Positions 1 to 9,169 of a DNA stretch of 64,000 bases are shown in pieces. A program made the translations under genes and the position numbers. This stretch comes from CAVQFO01 sp963711725. GTDB taxonomy: Bacteria > Pseudomonadota > Gammaproteobacteria > Nitrococcales > Aquisalimonadaceae. Within the stretch, counting starts at the first letter, position 1, and every line of letters begins with the position of its first letter. Location of the stretch: assembly GCA_963711725.1 (NCBI GenBank), contig CAVQFO010000024.1, forward strand, positions 231,153 to 295,152, in the 5' to 3' direction. A model generated the notes under the pieces. It had not been told where the DNA came from and searched no databases. It saw only the letters and a program-made list of their open reading frames with translations.

Positions 1-875
1 AGGATGAATTCCTTGGCGAATTCGCCGGTCTGGATCTCCTTGAGGATGTCTTTCATCGCCTTGCGGGACTCGTCGGTGATGACGCGCGGGCCGCGCGTGA
101 AATCGCCGTACTCGGCCGTGTTGGAGATGGAGTAGCGCATGTTGGCGATACCGCCCTCGTAGATCAGGTCCACGATCAGCTTGGTCTCGTGCAGGCACTC
201 GAAGTATGCCATCTCCGGCGAATAGCCGGCTTCCACCAGCGTTTCAAAACCGGCCTGGATCAGGGCGGTAAGGCCGCCGCAAAGCACCACCTGCTCACCG
301 AACAGATCGGTCTCGGTCTCCTCGCGGAAGGTGGTTTCGATCACGCCGGCACGGCCACCGCCGTTGGCAGAGGCATAGGACAGCGCCAGCTCCTTGGCCT
401 GGCCGGAAGCATCCTGATGGACGGCGATCAGACTGGGCACACCGCCGCCTTCCACGTAAGTGGAACGCACCAGGTGACCCGGACCCTTGGGCGCGATCAT
501 GACCACGTCGAGATCCTTGCGCGGCTCGATCTGTCCGAAATGGATGTTGAAGCCGTGGGCAAAGGCCAGCGCGGCGCCCTGGCGGATATTCGGGGCGATC
601 TGCTCGCGGTAGATGCGGGCCTGGTGCTCATCGGGCGTGAGGACCATCACCAGATCGGCCTGGCTGACGGCCTCCTCCACGGAGGCGACATTCAGGCCGG
701 CGTTGGTGGCCTTCTGGGCGGACGCGGAACCTTCCCGCAGGCCCACCACCACATCGACGCCCGATTCCTTGAGATTATTGGCATGGGCATGGCCCTGGGA
801 GCCGTAACCCACGATAGCCACTTTCTTTCCCTGAATGATGGAAAGGTCGGCGTCTTTGTCGTAATAGACTTTCAT
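1..875 (-). CDS. ilvC: Ketol-acid reductoisomerase, C-terminus cut by window edge
   Basis: Makes the dihydroxy-acid precursors of valine and isoleucine from acetolactate or acetohydroxybutyrate, using NADPH and Mg2+. The reading frame starts at the ATG complement at 873-875 (MKVYYDKDADLSII) and runs off the left edge with about 291 of the usual roughly 338 residues. The Rossmann motif GYGSQGHAHANNLK is at residues 23-36. AFAHGFNIHFGQI carries the catalytic-region histidine, and the metal-binding knotted domain begins at DLFGEQVVLCGG. It lies 50 bp downstream of ilvH on the same strand, the usual branched-chain order, so co-transcription is likely. Confidence 0.97.
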   Translation of the reverse strand, partial: MKVYYDKDADLSIIQGKKVAIVGYGSQGHAHANNLKESGVDVVVGLREGSASAQKATNAGLNVASVEEAVSQADLVMVLTPDEHQARIYREQIAPNIRQGAALAFAHGFNIHFGQIEPRKDLDVVMIAPKGPGHLVRSTYVEGGGVPSLIAVHQDASGQAKELALSYASANGGGRAGVIETTFREETETDLFGEQVVLCGGLTALIQAGFETLVEAGYSPEMAYFECLHETKLIVDLIYEGGIANMRYSISNTAEYGDFTRGPRVITDESRKAMKDILKEIQTGEFAKEFI

Positions 876-925
876 CGTTCCCCCGTTCGGAACTTGTGTG
901 TGCGTTGGTTGAGATACAGAAAAAT

Positions 926-1420
926 CTAAATTCTCAGCGCCTTGTCGCCGCGCGCGATACCGATCACACCCGAGCGCACCACTTCCATGACGGCGCTCTC
1001 GCCCACCGCGTCAAGGAAAGCGTCCAGCTTGCCGCTGGCGCCGGTAAGTTCGATGGTGTAGATCTTGTCGGTCACGTCCAGAATGCGGCCGCGGAAGATG
1101 TCCGCCAGCCGCTTCAACTCCTCGCGGGCGTCGTTGCTGCCCGCGGCGAGCTTGATCAGCATCATTTCCCGCTCGATGTGCGGCCCTTCGGTCATGTCCA
1201 TGACCTTGACCACGTCGAGCAGCTTGTTGAGCTGCTTGATGATCTGTTCGATGATCCGGTCGTTGCCCACGGTCACCAGCGTGATGCGCGACAGCGTCTC
1301 GTCATCGGTGGGCGCAACCGTCAACGACTCGATATTATAGCCGCGGGCCGAGAACATGCCGGCGACCCGCGACAGGGCGCCGAACTCGTTGTCCACCAGG
1401 ATCGAGATGATGTGTCGCAT
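926..1420 (-). CDS. ilvH: Acetolactate synthase small (regulatory) subunit
   Basis: Regulatory subunit of acetohydroxyacid synthase, the first common enzyme of valine, leucine and isoleucine synthesis. It confers activity and valine feedback on the catalytic subunit. It has 164 residues, typical for the family. The N-terminal ACT domain starts at once (MRHIISILVDNEFGALSRV), followed by the conserved RGYNIESLTVAPTDD segment, and the C-terminal domain contains REMMLIKL. ilvC follows 50 bp downstream. The catalytic subunit gene (ilvI/ilvB), usually directly upstream, is absent: upstream DNA carries a divergent DUF4124 gene instead. Confidence 0.96.
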   Translation of the reverse strand: MRHIISILVDNEFGALSRVAGMFSARGYNIESLTVAPTDDETLSRITLVTVGNDRIIEQIIKQLNKLLDVVKVMDMTEGPHIEREMMLIKLAAGSNDAREELKRLADIFRGRILDVTDKIYTIELTGASGKLDAFLDAVGESAVMEVVRSGVIGIARGDKALRI

Positions 1421-1628
1421 AAGCTGTTTTGTTGCTCTTCAGTAAGGGCCTGTCCATCACCCGAAACGGGAGCGCGCGGGGAAAGGGTGGAAAACTACTG
1501 AGGATTCAACAACAGGTCAAGTTGAGGCGCGAAAAACCCGCTTGCGCCAGTGTGACGCGTTCCTCTTGTCTCGCCATTGCGCTCGCGCATAATGGGGCCT
1601 GAACTTCCGTGCCGGGGAACAGAACAAA

Positions 1629-2089
1629 ATGTACAAGACAATCATCGCCCCACTGCTGCTCATCCTGCTGATGGCCGCACCGCCCACGTTCGCGGGAAGC
1701 AAGATATACAAGTGGGTGGACGGCCAGGGCGGCATCCACTACGGCGCCAATCCGCCCCTCAACAGCAATGCCGAGGAGGTGACCGTCCACGGCGGCCCCG
1801 CCAGCGCCCAAGGCCCGGCGCGGCGAACGCGGACTCGACGCCCCCCGGCGGCACCGACAAGAAGGCGGACGCGTCTTCCCCGGAAAAGGACGAAGGGCCG
1901 TTGGCGAAAAACGCCGAGACCATCAAGGAGAACTGCAAGATCGCCAAGCAGAATCTGGCGGTACTGCAAAACAACAGCGTCAAGCGCTTTCGCGACGCCG
2001 ACGGCAATGTGGTCCGCTACAGCGAGGAAGACCGGCAGAAACGCATCAAGGACGCCCAGGATTACGTCGACCAGTTCTGCTCGAAGTAG
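1629..2089 (+). CDS. DUF4124 domain secreted protein, frameshifted
   Basis: The first frame starts at 1629 with a signal peptide (MYKTIIAPLLLILLMAAPP, cleavage probably near TFAGS). It continues into the DUF4124 signature YKWVDGQGGIHYGANPP. The rest (TDKKADASSPEKDEG, then a hydrophilic tail ending DYVDQFCSK) is in another frame, so about one base is missing around 1812-1826. Restored, the protein has about 153 residues, a periplasmic signal and a low-complexity Pro/Lys/Asp linker. DUF4124 proteins are small envelope proteins of unknown function. The gene is divergent from ilvH and the indel may be a sequencing error. Confidence 0.75.
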
Positions 2090-2291
2090 GACTGGTCCAA
2101 CAGGCGACCGGCTGAGAGGCGTCGACACGGTCGGCGCCTCCTCTACGAATCTTCCAAAGACGGGCCAGCCTTTCAGCAGGTACCCCCATGCCTCAGCGGC
2201 CCCGCGATCTGGAAATACTTCTTGAAAGGCGAGTAGTGTACGCTTAGCGGTTTTCCGACAAACCGCGAGTTCGAATAGCCAGGGAGCATCC

Positions 2292-4001
2292 ATGCGAGCC
2301 AGCCGTTTCCCCCTCTACACCAGCAAGGAGACCCCCGCCGACGCGGAGATCGTCAGCCACCAGCTGATGCTGCGTGCCGGCCTGATCCAGAAGCTGGCCG
2401 CGGGCCTGTACAACTGGTTGCCGCTGGGATTGCGGGTGCTGCGCAACGTGGAGCGCATCGTCCGCGAGGAAATGAACCGGGCAGGCGCCGTGGAAGTACT
2501 GATGCCTGCGGTGCAGCCCGCCGAGTTGTGGCAGGAGTCCGGCCGCTGGGAGCAATACGGCCCGGAGCTGTTGCGCCTGCGCGACCGGCACGAACGCGAA
2601 TTCTGCTTCGGCCCCACCCACGAGGAGGTGATCACGGACCTGGTTCGCCGCCAGCTCAAGAGCTACAAGCAGCTCCCCGTGAATTTCTACCAGATCCAGA
2701 CCAAATTCCGGGACGAGATCCGACCCCGTTTCGGCGTGATGCGTGCCCGCGAGTTCCTGATGAAGGACGCTTACTCCTTCCACCTGGACGCCGCTTCCCT
2801 GGAGGAGACCTATCGCCTCATGTACGAGGCCTACAGCCGGATTTTCGCCCGCGCAGGCCTGCGGTTTCGGGCCGTGCAGGCCGATACCGGCGCCATCGGT
2901 GGTAACGTCTCCCACGAATTCCACGTCCTGGCCGATTCCGGCGAGGACGCCATCGCCGCCTGCGATGCCTGCCAATATGCGGCCAACACGGAACTGGCGC
3001 GCTCCCGCCCCGCCGCCCCTGCCGATGAAACACCCGCGGATGCCGAGGAAAAACATACCCCGGGCATCCAGACCGTGGCGGAACAGGCGCAGATGCTGGG
3101 CATCGGGATGGATCGGGTCGTCAAAAGCGTCGTGGTCGTCGCCGATGACCAGCCGGCCGTCCTGTTCGTGGCGGGCGACGACGAACTGAATCTCACCAAG
3201 GCACTCCGGGCCCTGGGCGCCAACGACATCCGTCTGGCGGAACCCGAGGAAGCCCAGGCGGCCACCCGCTCCCCCCGGGGGTTCATCGGTCCCAAGGGCT
3301 TGCCCGACGGCTTGCGGGTGATTGTGGATGAACGCGCGGCGGCCATTCCCAACTTCTCCAGCGGCGCCAATCGCGCCGACTGGCACTGGGTGAACCTGAA
3401 CTGGGGCCGGGACGTGGCTCTGCCCGAGACCGCGGACCTGCGCACTGTGCGCGCGGGCGAGGGCTGCCCGGAGTGCGACGGCCGCCTGGATATCACCCGG
3501 GGCATTGAGGTGGGCCACATCTTCCAGCTGGGAGAAAAATACAGCCGCGCCATGAACGCCACGGTACTGGGCGAATCGGGCAATGCCGCCGTGCTGACCA
3601 TGGGTTGCTACGGCATCGGCGTTTCCCGGGTGGTGGCCGCCGCCATCGAGCAGAACCACGACGGCAACGGTATCGTCTGGCCGGAACCCCTGGCCCCATT
3701 CCAGGTCGCCCTGGTGTCCATCAACATGGACAAGTCCGAGGCCGTGGCGGAGGCGTCCCGCCGGCTCTATGACGAGCTGATTGCGGCGGGCGTGGACGTG
3801 ATTTGGGACGACCGCGACGCCCGTCCCGGCGTGAAATTCGCCGACATGGAATTGATCGGCGTGCCCCACCGCATCGCCCTGGGCGAGCGTGGGCTGGAAC
3901 GCGGCGTAGTGGAATATCGAGCCCGCACGGCATCCGAAAACGAAGAAATCCCCGTGGAGCAGGCCGGTGCCTTCATTCGGGAGCGTCTGGAAACTCGTTA
4001 G
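2292..4001 (+). CDS. proS: Prolyl-tRNA synthetase
   Basis: Charges tRNA-Pro in the cytoplasm. At 569 residues it matches the bacterial-type class II enzyme. Motif 2 region residues include FRDEIRPRFGVMRAREFLMK. The bacterial editing insertion (INS/YbaK-like) occupies roughly residues 230-390. Motif 3 is seen in VLTMGCYGIGVSR, followed by the anticodon-binding domain. The ATG at 2292 starts MRASRFPLYTSKE, the standard N-terminus. A lytic transglycosylase gene begins inside its last 35 bases, suggesting translational coupling. Confidence 0.98.
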   Translation: MRASRFPLYTSKETPADAEIVSHQLMLRAGLIQKLAAGLYNWLPLGLRVLRNVERIVREEMNRAGAVEVLMPAVQPAELWQESGRWEQYGPELLRLRDRHEREFCFGPTHEEVITDLVRRQLKSYKQLPVNFYQIQTKFRDEIRPRFGVMRAREFLMKDAYSFHLDAASLEETYRLMYEAYSRIFARAGLRFRAVQADTGAIGGNVSHEFHVLADSGEDAIAACDACQYAANTELARSRPAAPADETPADAEEKHTPGIQTVAEQAQMLGIGMDRVVKSVVVVADDQPAVLFVAGDDELNLTKALRALGANDIRLAEPEEAQAATRSPRGFIGPKGLPDGLRVIVDERAAAIPNFSSGANRADWHWVNLNWGRDVALPETADLRTVRAGEGCPECDGRLDITRGIEVGHIFQLGEKYSRAMNATVLGESGNAAVLTMGCYGIGVSRVVAAAIEQNHDGNGIVWPEPLAPFQVALVSINMDKSEAVAEASRRLYDELIAAGVDVIWDDRDARPGVKFADMELIGVPHRIALGERGLERGVVEYRARTASENEEIPVEQAGAFIRERLETR

Positions 4002-4551
4002 CGCCTTGTGCGTGGCGCTCTGCCTGGCGGCACCCGCCTCGGGGGCCGTCAAGCTGCCCGACGCCTCTTTCGTGGCGGCCGTCCGGCGGACGGTGAATGA
4101 GGCGCGCAGCTTCGATAACCGGTACATCGCGCAGGTCTGGCTCATGGACATGTCCACGCGCCTGGCCCGGCGTATCCCGGAACCCGACCGACGCCTGACC
4201 CTGCTCCGCCAAGTCCACCACGAGGCGACCCGCGCCGGGCTGAAACCGGAACTGGTGCTGGCCGTCATCGACGTGGAGAGCAATTTCAACCGCTACGCCA
4301 TTTCCGAGGCCGGCGCCGAGGGCCTCATGCAGGTCATGCCGTTCTGGCTGGACGAAATCGGCCATCCCGAAGACAACCTCTTCCACGTCACCACCAACCT
4401 GCGCATCGGCTGCGCCATCCTCAAGCATTACCTGCAGGTGGAACACGGCGACGTGACCCGGGCCCTGGCCCGCTACAACGGCAGCACAGGCAGCAACCAC
4501 TATCCGCTGAAGGTGTACGAGGCCCTGCGGCGGCGCTGGTTTCCGCAATAG
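3967..4551 (+). CDS. Secreted lytic transglycosylase (SLT domain)
   Basis: Cleaves peptidoglycan glycan strands in the periplasm to form anhydromuramoyl ends. A signal peptide is visible (LVSALCVALCLAAPASGAV). The SLT domain begins near residue 80: ELVLAVIDVESNFNRYA contains the catalytic Glu in the ES motif. GAEGLMQVMP and ALARYNGSTGSN are the other SLT motifs. 194 residues suits a small single-domain member. The likely start is GTG 3967, overlapping proS by 35 bp; no better in-frame start precedes the signal peptide. Confidence 0.9.
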   Translation: MPSFGSVWKLVSALCVALCLAAPASGAVKLPDASFVAAVRRTVNEARSFDNRYIAQVWLMDMSTRLARRIPEPDRRLTLLRQVHHEATRAGLKPELVLAVIDVESNFNRYAISEAGAEGLMQVMPFWLDEIGHPEDNLFHVTTNLRIGCAILKHYLQVEHGDVTRALARYNGSTGSNHYPLKVYEALRRRWFPQ

Positions 4552-4756
4552 GGCGCCCCGCCTCCCGTCCGAACACGGCAACCGCTGGAATCGCGGATAT
4601 CTCCCTCGATCCGGTTCCGCTTGACGCGCTCCTGATTGTATCCGAGCCTACCGTGGCGGCCGCTGGCGGTTGCCGCCCGGCCAATGACCGACCCGCGACA
4701 CATCCCACGACGCCTCTCAAGCCGCCCGAAGTGATCACCCAGGGGAGCACCAGCGA

Positions 4757-5663
4757 ATGACCGTACAACGCATACTCATCGCCGGCTGCGGCGATCTGGG
4801 CACGGAGCTGGGCAGCAATTTGGCCGAACAGGGCCATACGGTCTTCGGGCTGCGCCGCAATCCGCCCTCCGGCAGCGGCCCCATCCAATGGCTCCGGGCC
4901 GACCTGACCGTGGCGGAGACGCTGGCCGACCTCCCCGGCAATCTGGATCTGGTGTTCTATCTCGCCACGCCGGGCGCCTACGAGGACGAAGCCTACCGGA
5001 AGGCCTACGTGCGAGGGGTTGGGCAACCTTCTCGCCCGGCTCTCGGCAACACCGCCGCGGCGGGTCGTGTTCGTGTCGAGTACCGCCGTCTATGGCCAGG
5101 ACGACGGCAGCTGGGTGGACGAATCCAGCCCGACCCGTCCGGCGGGATTCTCGGGCCGGCGGGTCCTGGAGGCTGAAGAGGTGCTGCGGGCCAGTCCGAT
5201 CCCCGGCACGGTGGTGCGTTTCGGCGGGATCTACGGGCCCGGGCGGACGCGTATGCTGCGCAAGGTGCGTGCCGGCGAACCCGTGGCGGACGATCCCCCC
5301 TGGTACACCAACCGCATCCACCGGGAAGACTGCGTGGGCGTGCTCGAACACATCGCGGGCCTGGCGGCGCCGGACGAGCTGTATCTGGCGGTGGACAACG
5401 CGCCCTGCACCCAGGCCGAACTCACCGATTGGTTGTCCGATGAGCTGGGGCTGCCGCGGCCGCCACGAACCTCCGGTGGGGCCAAAAGCAATAAGCGCTG
5501 CCACAACGGCCGGCTCCTGGCCAGCGGCTACCGCTTCCGCTACCCCACCTACCGGGAGGGATACCGGGCCTTGATCGAAAGCGAAGACAGGCACCCGATA
5601 GAACGGGGCCATCAGAGCCGCTCAAGGATCAGATCGGCTATCCCCGCCATGGCGCCCAAGTGA
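4757..5663 (+). CDS. NAD(P)-binding epimerase/SDR-type protein (YeeZ-like), frameshifted
   Basis: The first frame starts at 4757 with a Rossmann nucleotide-binding N-terminus (ILIAGCGDLGTELGSNL, a GxGxxG loop) and runs through YEDEAYRKAYVRG. The second frame continues GNLLARLSATPPRRVVFVS, STAVYGQDDG and a C-terminal half typical of extended SDRs. The switch is at the G run 5015-5018, where one extra G explains the break; removing it gives about 301 residues. The family covers YeeZ-like oxidoreductases of poorly known substrate. The 3' end overlaps the convergent cbiX gene by about 50 bp. Confidence 0.8.
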
Positions 5664-5968
5664 TCGGCGAGCTGGATCTCGACCCTCGGGTACTCGGCTC
5701 GCTTCGCATCCAGTTCGGCCGGAATGTCCTTGGCCACATGCCGACCCGCGGACAGAAAATACGGCACCACCAGGATCTGCGAGGCTCCGGACGCCACGCA
5801 GGCATCGATGGCAGCGGGAATGTTTGGCTGCGCCAACTCAAGGAATGCGCAGCGCACTTCGTCGAACCGGTCGCCCGCACGCTGGCGCAGTGCTTCGGTC
5901 AGGGCGCGGACCTCCTGGTTGGATTCGGGACGGCGGCTGCCGTGAGCGATCAGTAGAAGGTGGCGCAT
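5612..5968 (-). CDS. cbiX: Sirohydrochlorin chelatase, CbiX/SirB short form
   Basis: Inserts Co2+ or Fe2+ into sirohydrochlorin, for cobalamin or siroheme. 118 residues corresponds to the small single-domain (CbiX-S type) enzyme, which acts as a homodimer. The N-terminal LLLIAHGSRRPESN carries the first metal-binding or catalytic His. VVPYFLSAGRHVAKDIP carries the second His-containing motif. No other tetrapyrrole gene is nearby, so Co versus Fe preference cannot be told from context. Confidence 0.88.
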   Translation of the reverse strand: MRHLLLIAHGSRRPESNQEVRALTEALRQRAGDRFDEVRCAFLELAQPNIPAAIDACVASGASQILVVPYFLSAGRHVAKDIPAELDAKRAEYPRVEIQLADHLGAMAGIADLILERL

Positions 5969-6171
5969 GGAAACGGCTCATTTGGTGGCTGAACTGCGCC
6001 CATGGTAAGGCACCCGGCCGCCCAGACCCAGCACGCAACCCGTCGGAAATGGTTGCTGGACGACCAACGGTCTTGCACTATTATTCCGGAGCCGGGCAGG
6101 AATCCGCCCTAAAGCGGTCGACGATCGCAACAGCCCGACGGCACCCAATTAGAACAAATCCAGAGTAGCCC

Positions 6172-7806
6172 ATGCAGCATCCCGATGAAGAACCCCAGCA
6201 GAAGAAATGGCGGGAAAAGTACCTCGACCACCTGCGGGACTCGGAAGTCCGTGAAAAATCACTGAAGCAGGACCTGCAGAGCCTGCGCAGAGGCTTGTTG
6301 CGGGTGAGCCTGGCCGGCCAGGGCCTGACCGAGGAACTGGATGCCCACCTGGAAGCCCTCCGGGAGGCCTTGCGGCAGGAGGCCGGTGCGGCGGATATCG
6401 ACCGCCTGGTGGAAAAGGCCTCCCAGGCCGTATTGCGCCTGGAAGACAAGCGACGGGAGCGCGGCAACGGCATGGATCCGGCGGCCGCGGCGCGACTGGC
6501 CGCCGCCCTGGACCAGCCCGGCTTGCCCACCGAACAGCGCAAGCGGGTGCGGGCCTTGTTCAACAATGGCCACGCGGATGCCGCCGAGATCCTTCTGGGG
6601 CTGGCCGAGATCCTGGAGGCCACCCCCCGCAAGGACGACGGCAACGGCCATAGCCGGAGCGAAACTCGGCTAACGCGCTGGTTTCGGGGCCGGGCCGATG
6701 CCGACAAGACCGAACCGCGGGCGGATCGGGCCGAAATCGATGATGACAGCAGCCGCGAGATCTCGGAGAAGGTACGTGAAACGCTGCTCCACCTGCTGGA
6801 CCAGATGGTGGTCGCCTCCGAATTCTCACTGAAGCTCGATCGCCTGAAGGGTCGCCTCCAACGCGACCTCAAACTCCGGCAGCTTCCGGAAACGCTGGAG
6901 GAAATCGCCGCCCTGATGATCGATTCCAGCCGCGAGGAGAATGAGGAATTTGAATCGTTTCTCAAGCAGCTCACCTCCCGGCTTATCGAAATCCAGACTT
7001 TCCTGAGGGAAGCCGGTGAAGGCGAGGCAGACCATCGAGAGGAATCCGAACGCCTGGATCAGGCGATCCAGGGGCATGTGCGCGACCTTCACGAATCCAT
7101 CCGCGACGCCGGCGACCTGGACACGCTGAAAATCGCCGTCACCGGCCAACTGGACACCATTGTCCAACGCATCGGGACGTTTCAGCGCTTGCAGAAGGAA
7201 CGGGGAGAAATCGCGGAACAGCGCATGCGCGACCTCACCGAGCGCCTGGAGGCCACCGAGCAGGAGACAGACCTGCTCCGCCAGACGCTGATCCGCCAGC
7301 GCCAACAGGCCCAGGCCGATCCATTGACCAAGCTTGCCAATCGTGAGGCCTACGAACAGCGGCTGGATTTCGAATACGCGCGCTGGCAGCGCTACGGCCA
7401 CGCGCTATCGCTGTTGATCGGCGACGTCGACCAATTCAAGGACGTCAACGACCGCTTCGGCCACGCGGCAGGTGACAAGGTGCTGAAGGTCGTAGCGAGC
7501 ACCTTGCAAGCGAATGTACGGGAGATCGACTTCCTGGGCCGTTACGGCGGTGAGGAGTTCGTGGTCCTGATGCCGGAAACAGCATTGGAAGGCGCTCTGC
7601 GGGCCGCGGAAAAACTGCGCCAGGCCGTAGCCGACCGTCCATTCCACTCAGGCGAACACCGGGTGCCGGTGACCATCTCATTCGGGGTCGCCGCCTTCGC
7701 GGCGGACGATACCCCCGAAAGCGTCTTCCAACGGGCCGATACAGCGCTCTACCAAGCCAAGGATGCCGGGCGCAATCGAGTGCTGGGCGAATCCAACGGC
7801 TCCTGA
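6172..7806 (+). CDS. Diguanylate cyclase with long helical N-terminal region
   Basis: Predicted to make c-di-GMP from two GTP. The C-terminal GGDEF domain (about residues 375-540) has the canonical signature RYGGEEFVVLMP. An RxxD product-inhibition site (REID) lies five residues before it. QADPLTKLANREAYEQRL marks the domain start. The first 370 residues are charged, Leu-rich and lack membrane segments, suggesting helical or coiled-coil sensory or dimerisation regions (e.g. REISEKVRETLLHLLDQM). The protein is probably cytoplasmic; the input signal is unknown. Confidence 0.92.
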   Translation: MQHPDEEPQQKKWREKYLDHLRDSEVREKSLKQDLQSLRRGLLRVSLAGQGLTEELDAHLEALREALRQEAGAADIDRLVEKASQAVLRLEDKRRERGNGMDPAAAARLAAALDQPGLPTEQRKRVRALFNNGHADAAEILLGLAEILEATPRKDDGNGHSRSETRLTRWFRGRADADKTEPRADRAEIDDDSSREISEKVRETLLHLLDQMVVASEFSLKLDRLKGRLQRDLKLRQLPETLEEIAALMIDSSREENEEFESFLKQLTSRLIEIQTFLREAGEGEADHREESERLDQAIQGHVRDLHESIRDAGDLDTLKIAVTGQLDTIVQRIGTFQRLQKERGEIAEQRMRDLTERLEATEQETDLLRQTLIRQRQQAQADPLTKLANREAYEQRLDFEYARWQRYGHALSLLIGDVDQFKDVNDRFGHAAGDKVLKVVASTLQANVREIDFLGRYGGEEFVVLMPETALEGALRAAEKLRQAVADRPFHSGEHRVPVTISFGVAAFAADDTPESVFQRADTALYQAKDAGRNRVLGESNGS

Positions 7807-7931
7807 AGGACCAGCGACTCACCGTCACCGGGAAACCTTGGGAGGGACACGGCGCCCCCGCTCATACGAACCGGGGGGCTACCGTAGCGAAACCCGCGAC
7901 CCTGGATTGGAATCGCGGGCGAGAAGCGCTG

Positions 7932-8285
7932 CTACCAGCGCTTCGGCGTGACCAGCGTGGTCTTTTCCTGATTGGCCAGATACGAAGCGATGTTTTCCAT
8001 GTCCTGGGTGGACAGGTTCGCCGCCTGACCGTTCATGATGGCGTTCTGGCGCTTGCCCGATTTGTACTGGGTCAGGGCATGCACGATGTAATCGGCATAC
8101 TGGCCCGCAAGCTTCGGGAACTGGCCGTTGGTGCTGTGACCGCCCGCGCCGTGGCACGCCATGCAGCCGCGCTGGGAAAAGGCGGCCTTACCCGCCTGGG
8201 CGTCGCCGGTATCGAGCGCCCACGCCTGCCCCGCGGCCAGGCTCAGCCCGATAACAAGAGTTGCTGCCGTCGCAAACTGTTTCAT
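7932..8285 (-). CDS. Monoheme cytochrome c (c553/c5 type)
   Basis: A periplasmic electron carrier. It has a signal peptide (ATAATLVIGLSLAAGQAWA). One heme-binding motif, CMACH, lies near residue 41, and a likely distal Met sits in NAIMNGQAANLS. 117 residues fits the class I small cytochromes. A close relative lies immediately upstream on the same strand (8318-8641), separated by 32 bp, suggesting a tandem duplication and an operon. The redox partner is not evident from the neighbours. Confidence 0.93.
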   Translation of the reverse strand: MKQFATAATLVIGLSLAAGQAWALDTGDAQAGKAAFSQRGCMACHGAGGHSTNGQFPKLAGQYADYIVHALTQYKSGKRQNAIMNGQAANLSTQDMENIASYLANQEKTTLVTPKRW

Positions 8286-8317
8286 TGGAAGCCTCTATCC
8301 CTAACTGGTGAGCGTTC

Positions 8318-8641
8318 TTATTTCTGCTGGGACAGGTAGGCCGCGATGTCTTCCATGTCCTGCTTGGACAGGGAACTGGCCTGCGCCTGCATGGTCGGGA
8401 AGCTGCGCTTGCCCGTTTTGTATTCCGTCAAGGCCTGCACGATGTACTGCGCGTGCTGGCCACCCAGCTTGGGAACGTGAAACGTGGGATATGCGGAATT
8501 GTAGCCCTTGACGCCGTGACACCCCATACAGGTGTAAAACTTCGTCTTGCCGGCCACGGGATCTCCGGCGGCCTGCGCCGCACCGGCGGCGAAAAGCACC
8601 GCACCCGCGACGGCCGCGATCAGCATTCTTTTAGATCTCAT
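8318..8641 (-). CDS. Monoheme cytochrome c (c553/c5 type), paralogue
   Basis: Second periplasmic class I cytochrome c, 107 residues. The start chosen is the ATG complement at 8639-8641, because a purine-rich site (GAGAGAG) lies just upstream and the peptide then begins with a clean signal sequence (MRSKRMLIAAVAGAVLFAAG). The heme motif is CMGCH. PTMQAQASSLSKQDMED contains the probable axial Met and parallels the same region of the downstream paralogue. Expected to pass electrons in the periplasm. Confidence 0.93.
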   Translation of the reverse strand: MRSKRMLIAAVAGAVLFAAGAAQAAGDPVAGKTKFYTCMGCHGVKGYNSAYPTFHVPKLGGQHAQYIVQALTEYKTGKRSFPTMQAQASSLSKQDMEDIAAYLSQQK

Positions 8642-8887
8642 CGGCTCTCTCTCGATAAGGGGAAGACTGTGTCCATACAAACCGAGGCCCGGCGGCCGAG
8701 GCACGAGCCCGCATCACTCGCCGCTGCGCCCTGCCGCGCTTCGGCCGAGTGGATTCGCGGGCCATATGTTTTCATGGATCGCCCCCGGGGTAAAGAACCG
8801 GCGGGCATCCGGCACCCAACATCGGCCCAAATCAAGGGGATAGAACCGGGGAGCGCACTGAAACACGCCGCAGTGGACCGTTTCGCG

Positions 8888-9169
8888 TCAGCGAATCAGA
8901 AACCCCGAGGGCGCATCCGCTCCTTGCTCGCAGCGGGATTCGACATCATCGACCTTGGCTGCCGGCGGCCCGCTCCATAGCCATTCCTCAAGGCTGCGAA
9001 GCGCCTCTTGGTCTCCACACGCCAGCACCTCCACACGGCCGTCCGAGAGGTTGCGTGCATAGCCGTCCAGACCGAGGCGGGCAGCTTGATGCCGCGCGCT
9101 GGCCCGGAAAGAAACACCCTGAACAAGGCCGGAAACGAAGTACCGCACGCAAGCCGCCATCGCCCTCAT
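8888..9169 (-). CDS. acyP: Acylphosphatase
   Basis: Hydrolyses acyl phosphates such as carbamoyl phosphate or 1,3-bisphosphoglycerate. It is about 90 residues. GLVQGVSFRASARHQA includes the substrate-binding Arg and GYARNLSDGRVEV the catalytic Asn. Two starts are possible. The ATG at 9169 overlaps the yihY stop as ATGA. The ATG nine bases downstream (MAACVRYFVSG) has a better-spaced GGAGG. Translational coupling to yihY is likely. Confidence 0.92.
   Translation of the reverse strand: MRAMAACVRYFVSGLVQGVSFRASARHQAARLGLDGYARNLSDGRVEVLACGDQEALRSLEEWLWSGPPAAKVDDVESRCEQGADAPSGFLIR

Noticed and set aside
2244..4289. A minus-strand open frame of 681 codons opposite proS
   Set aside because: Fully overlaps ProS, which has all class II synthetase motifs; no independent evidence.
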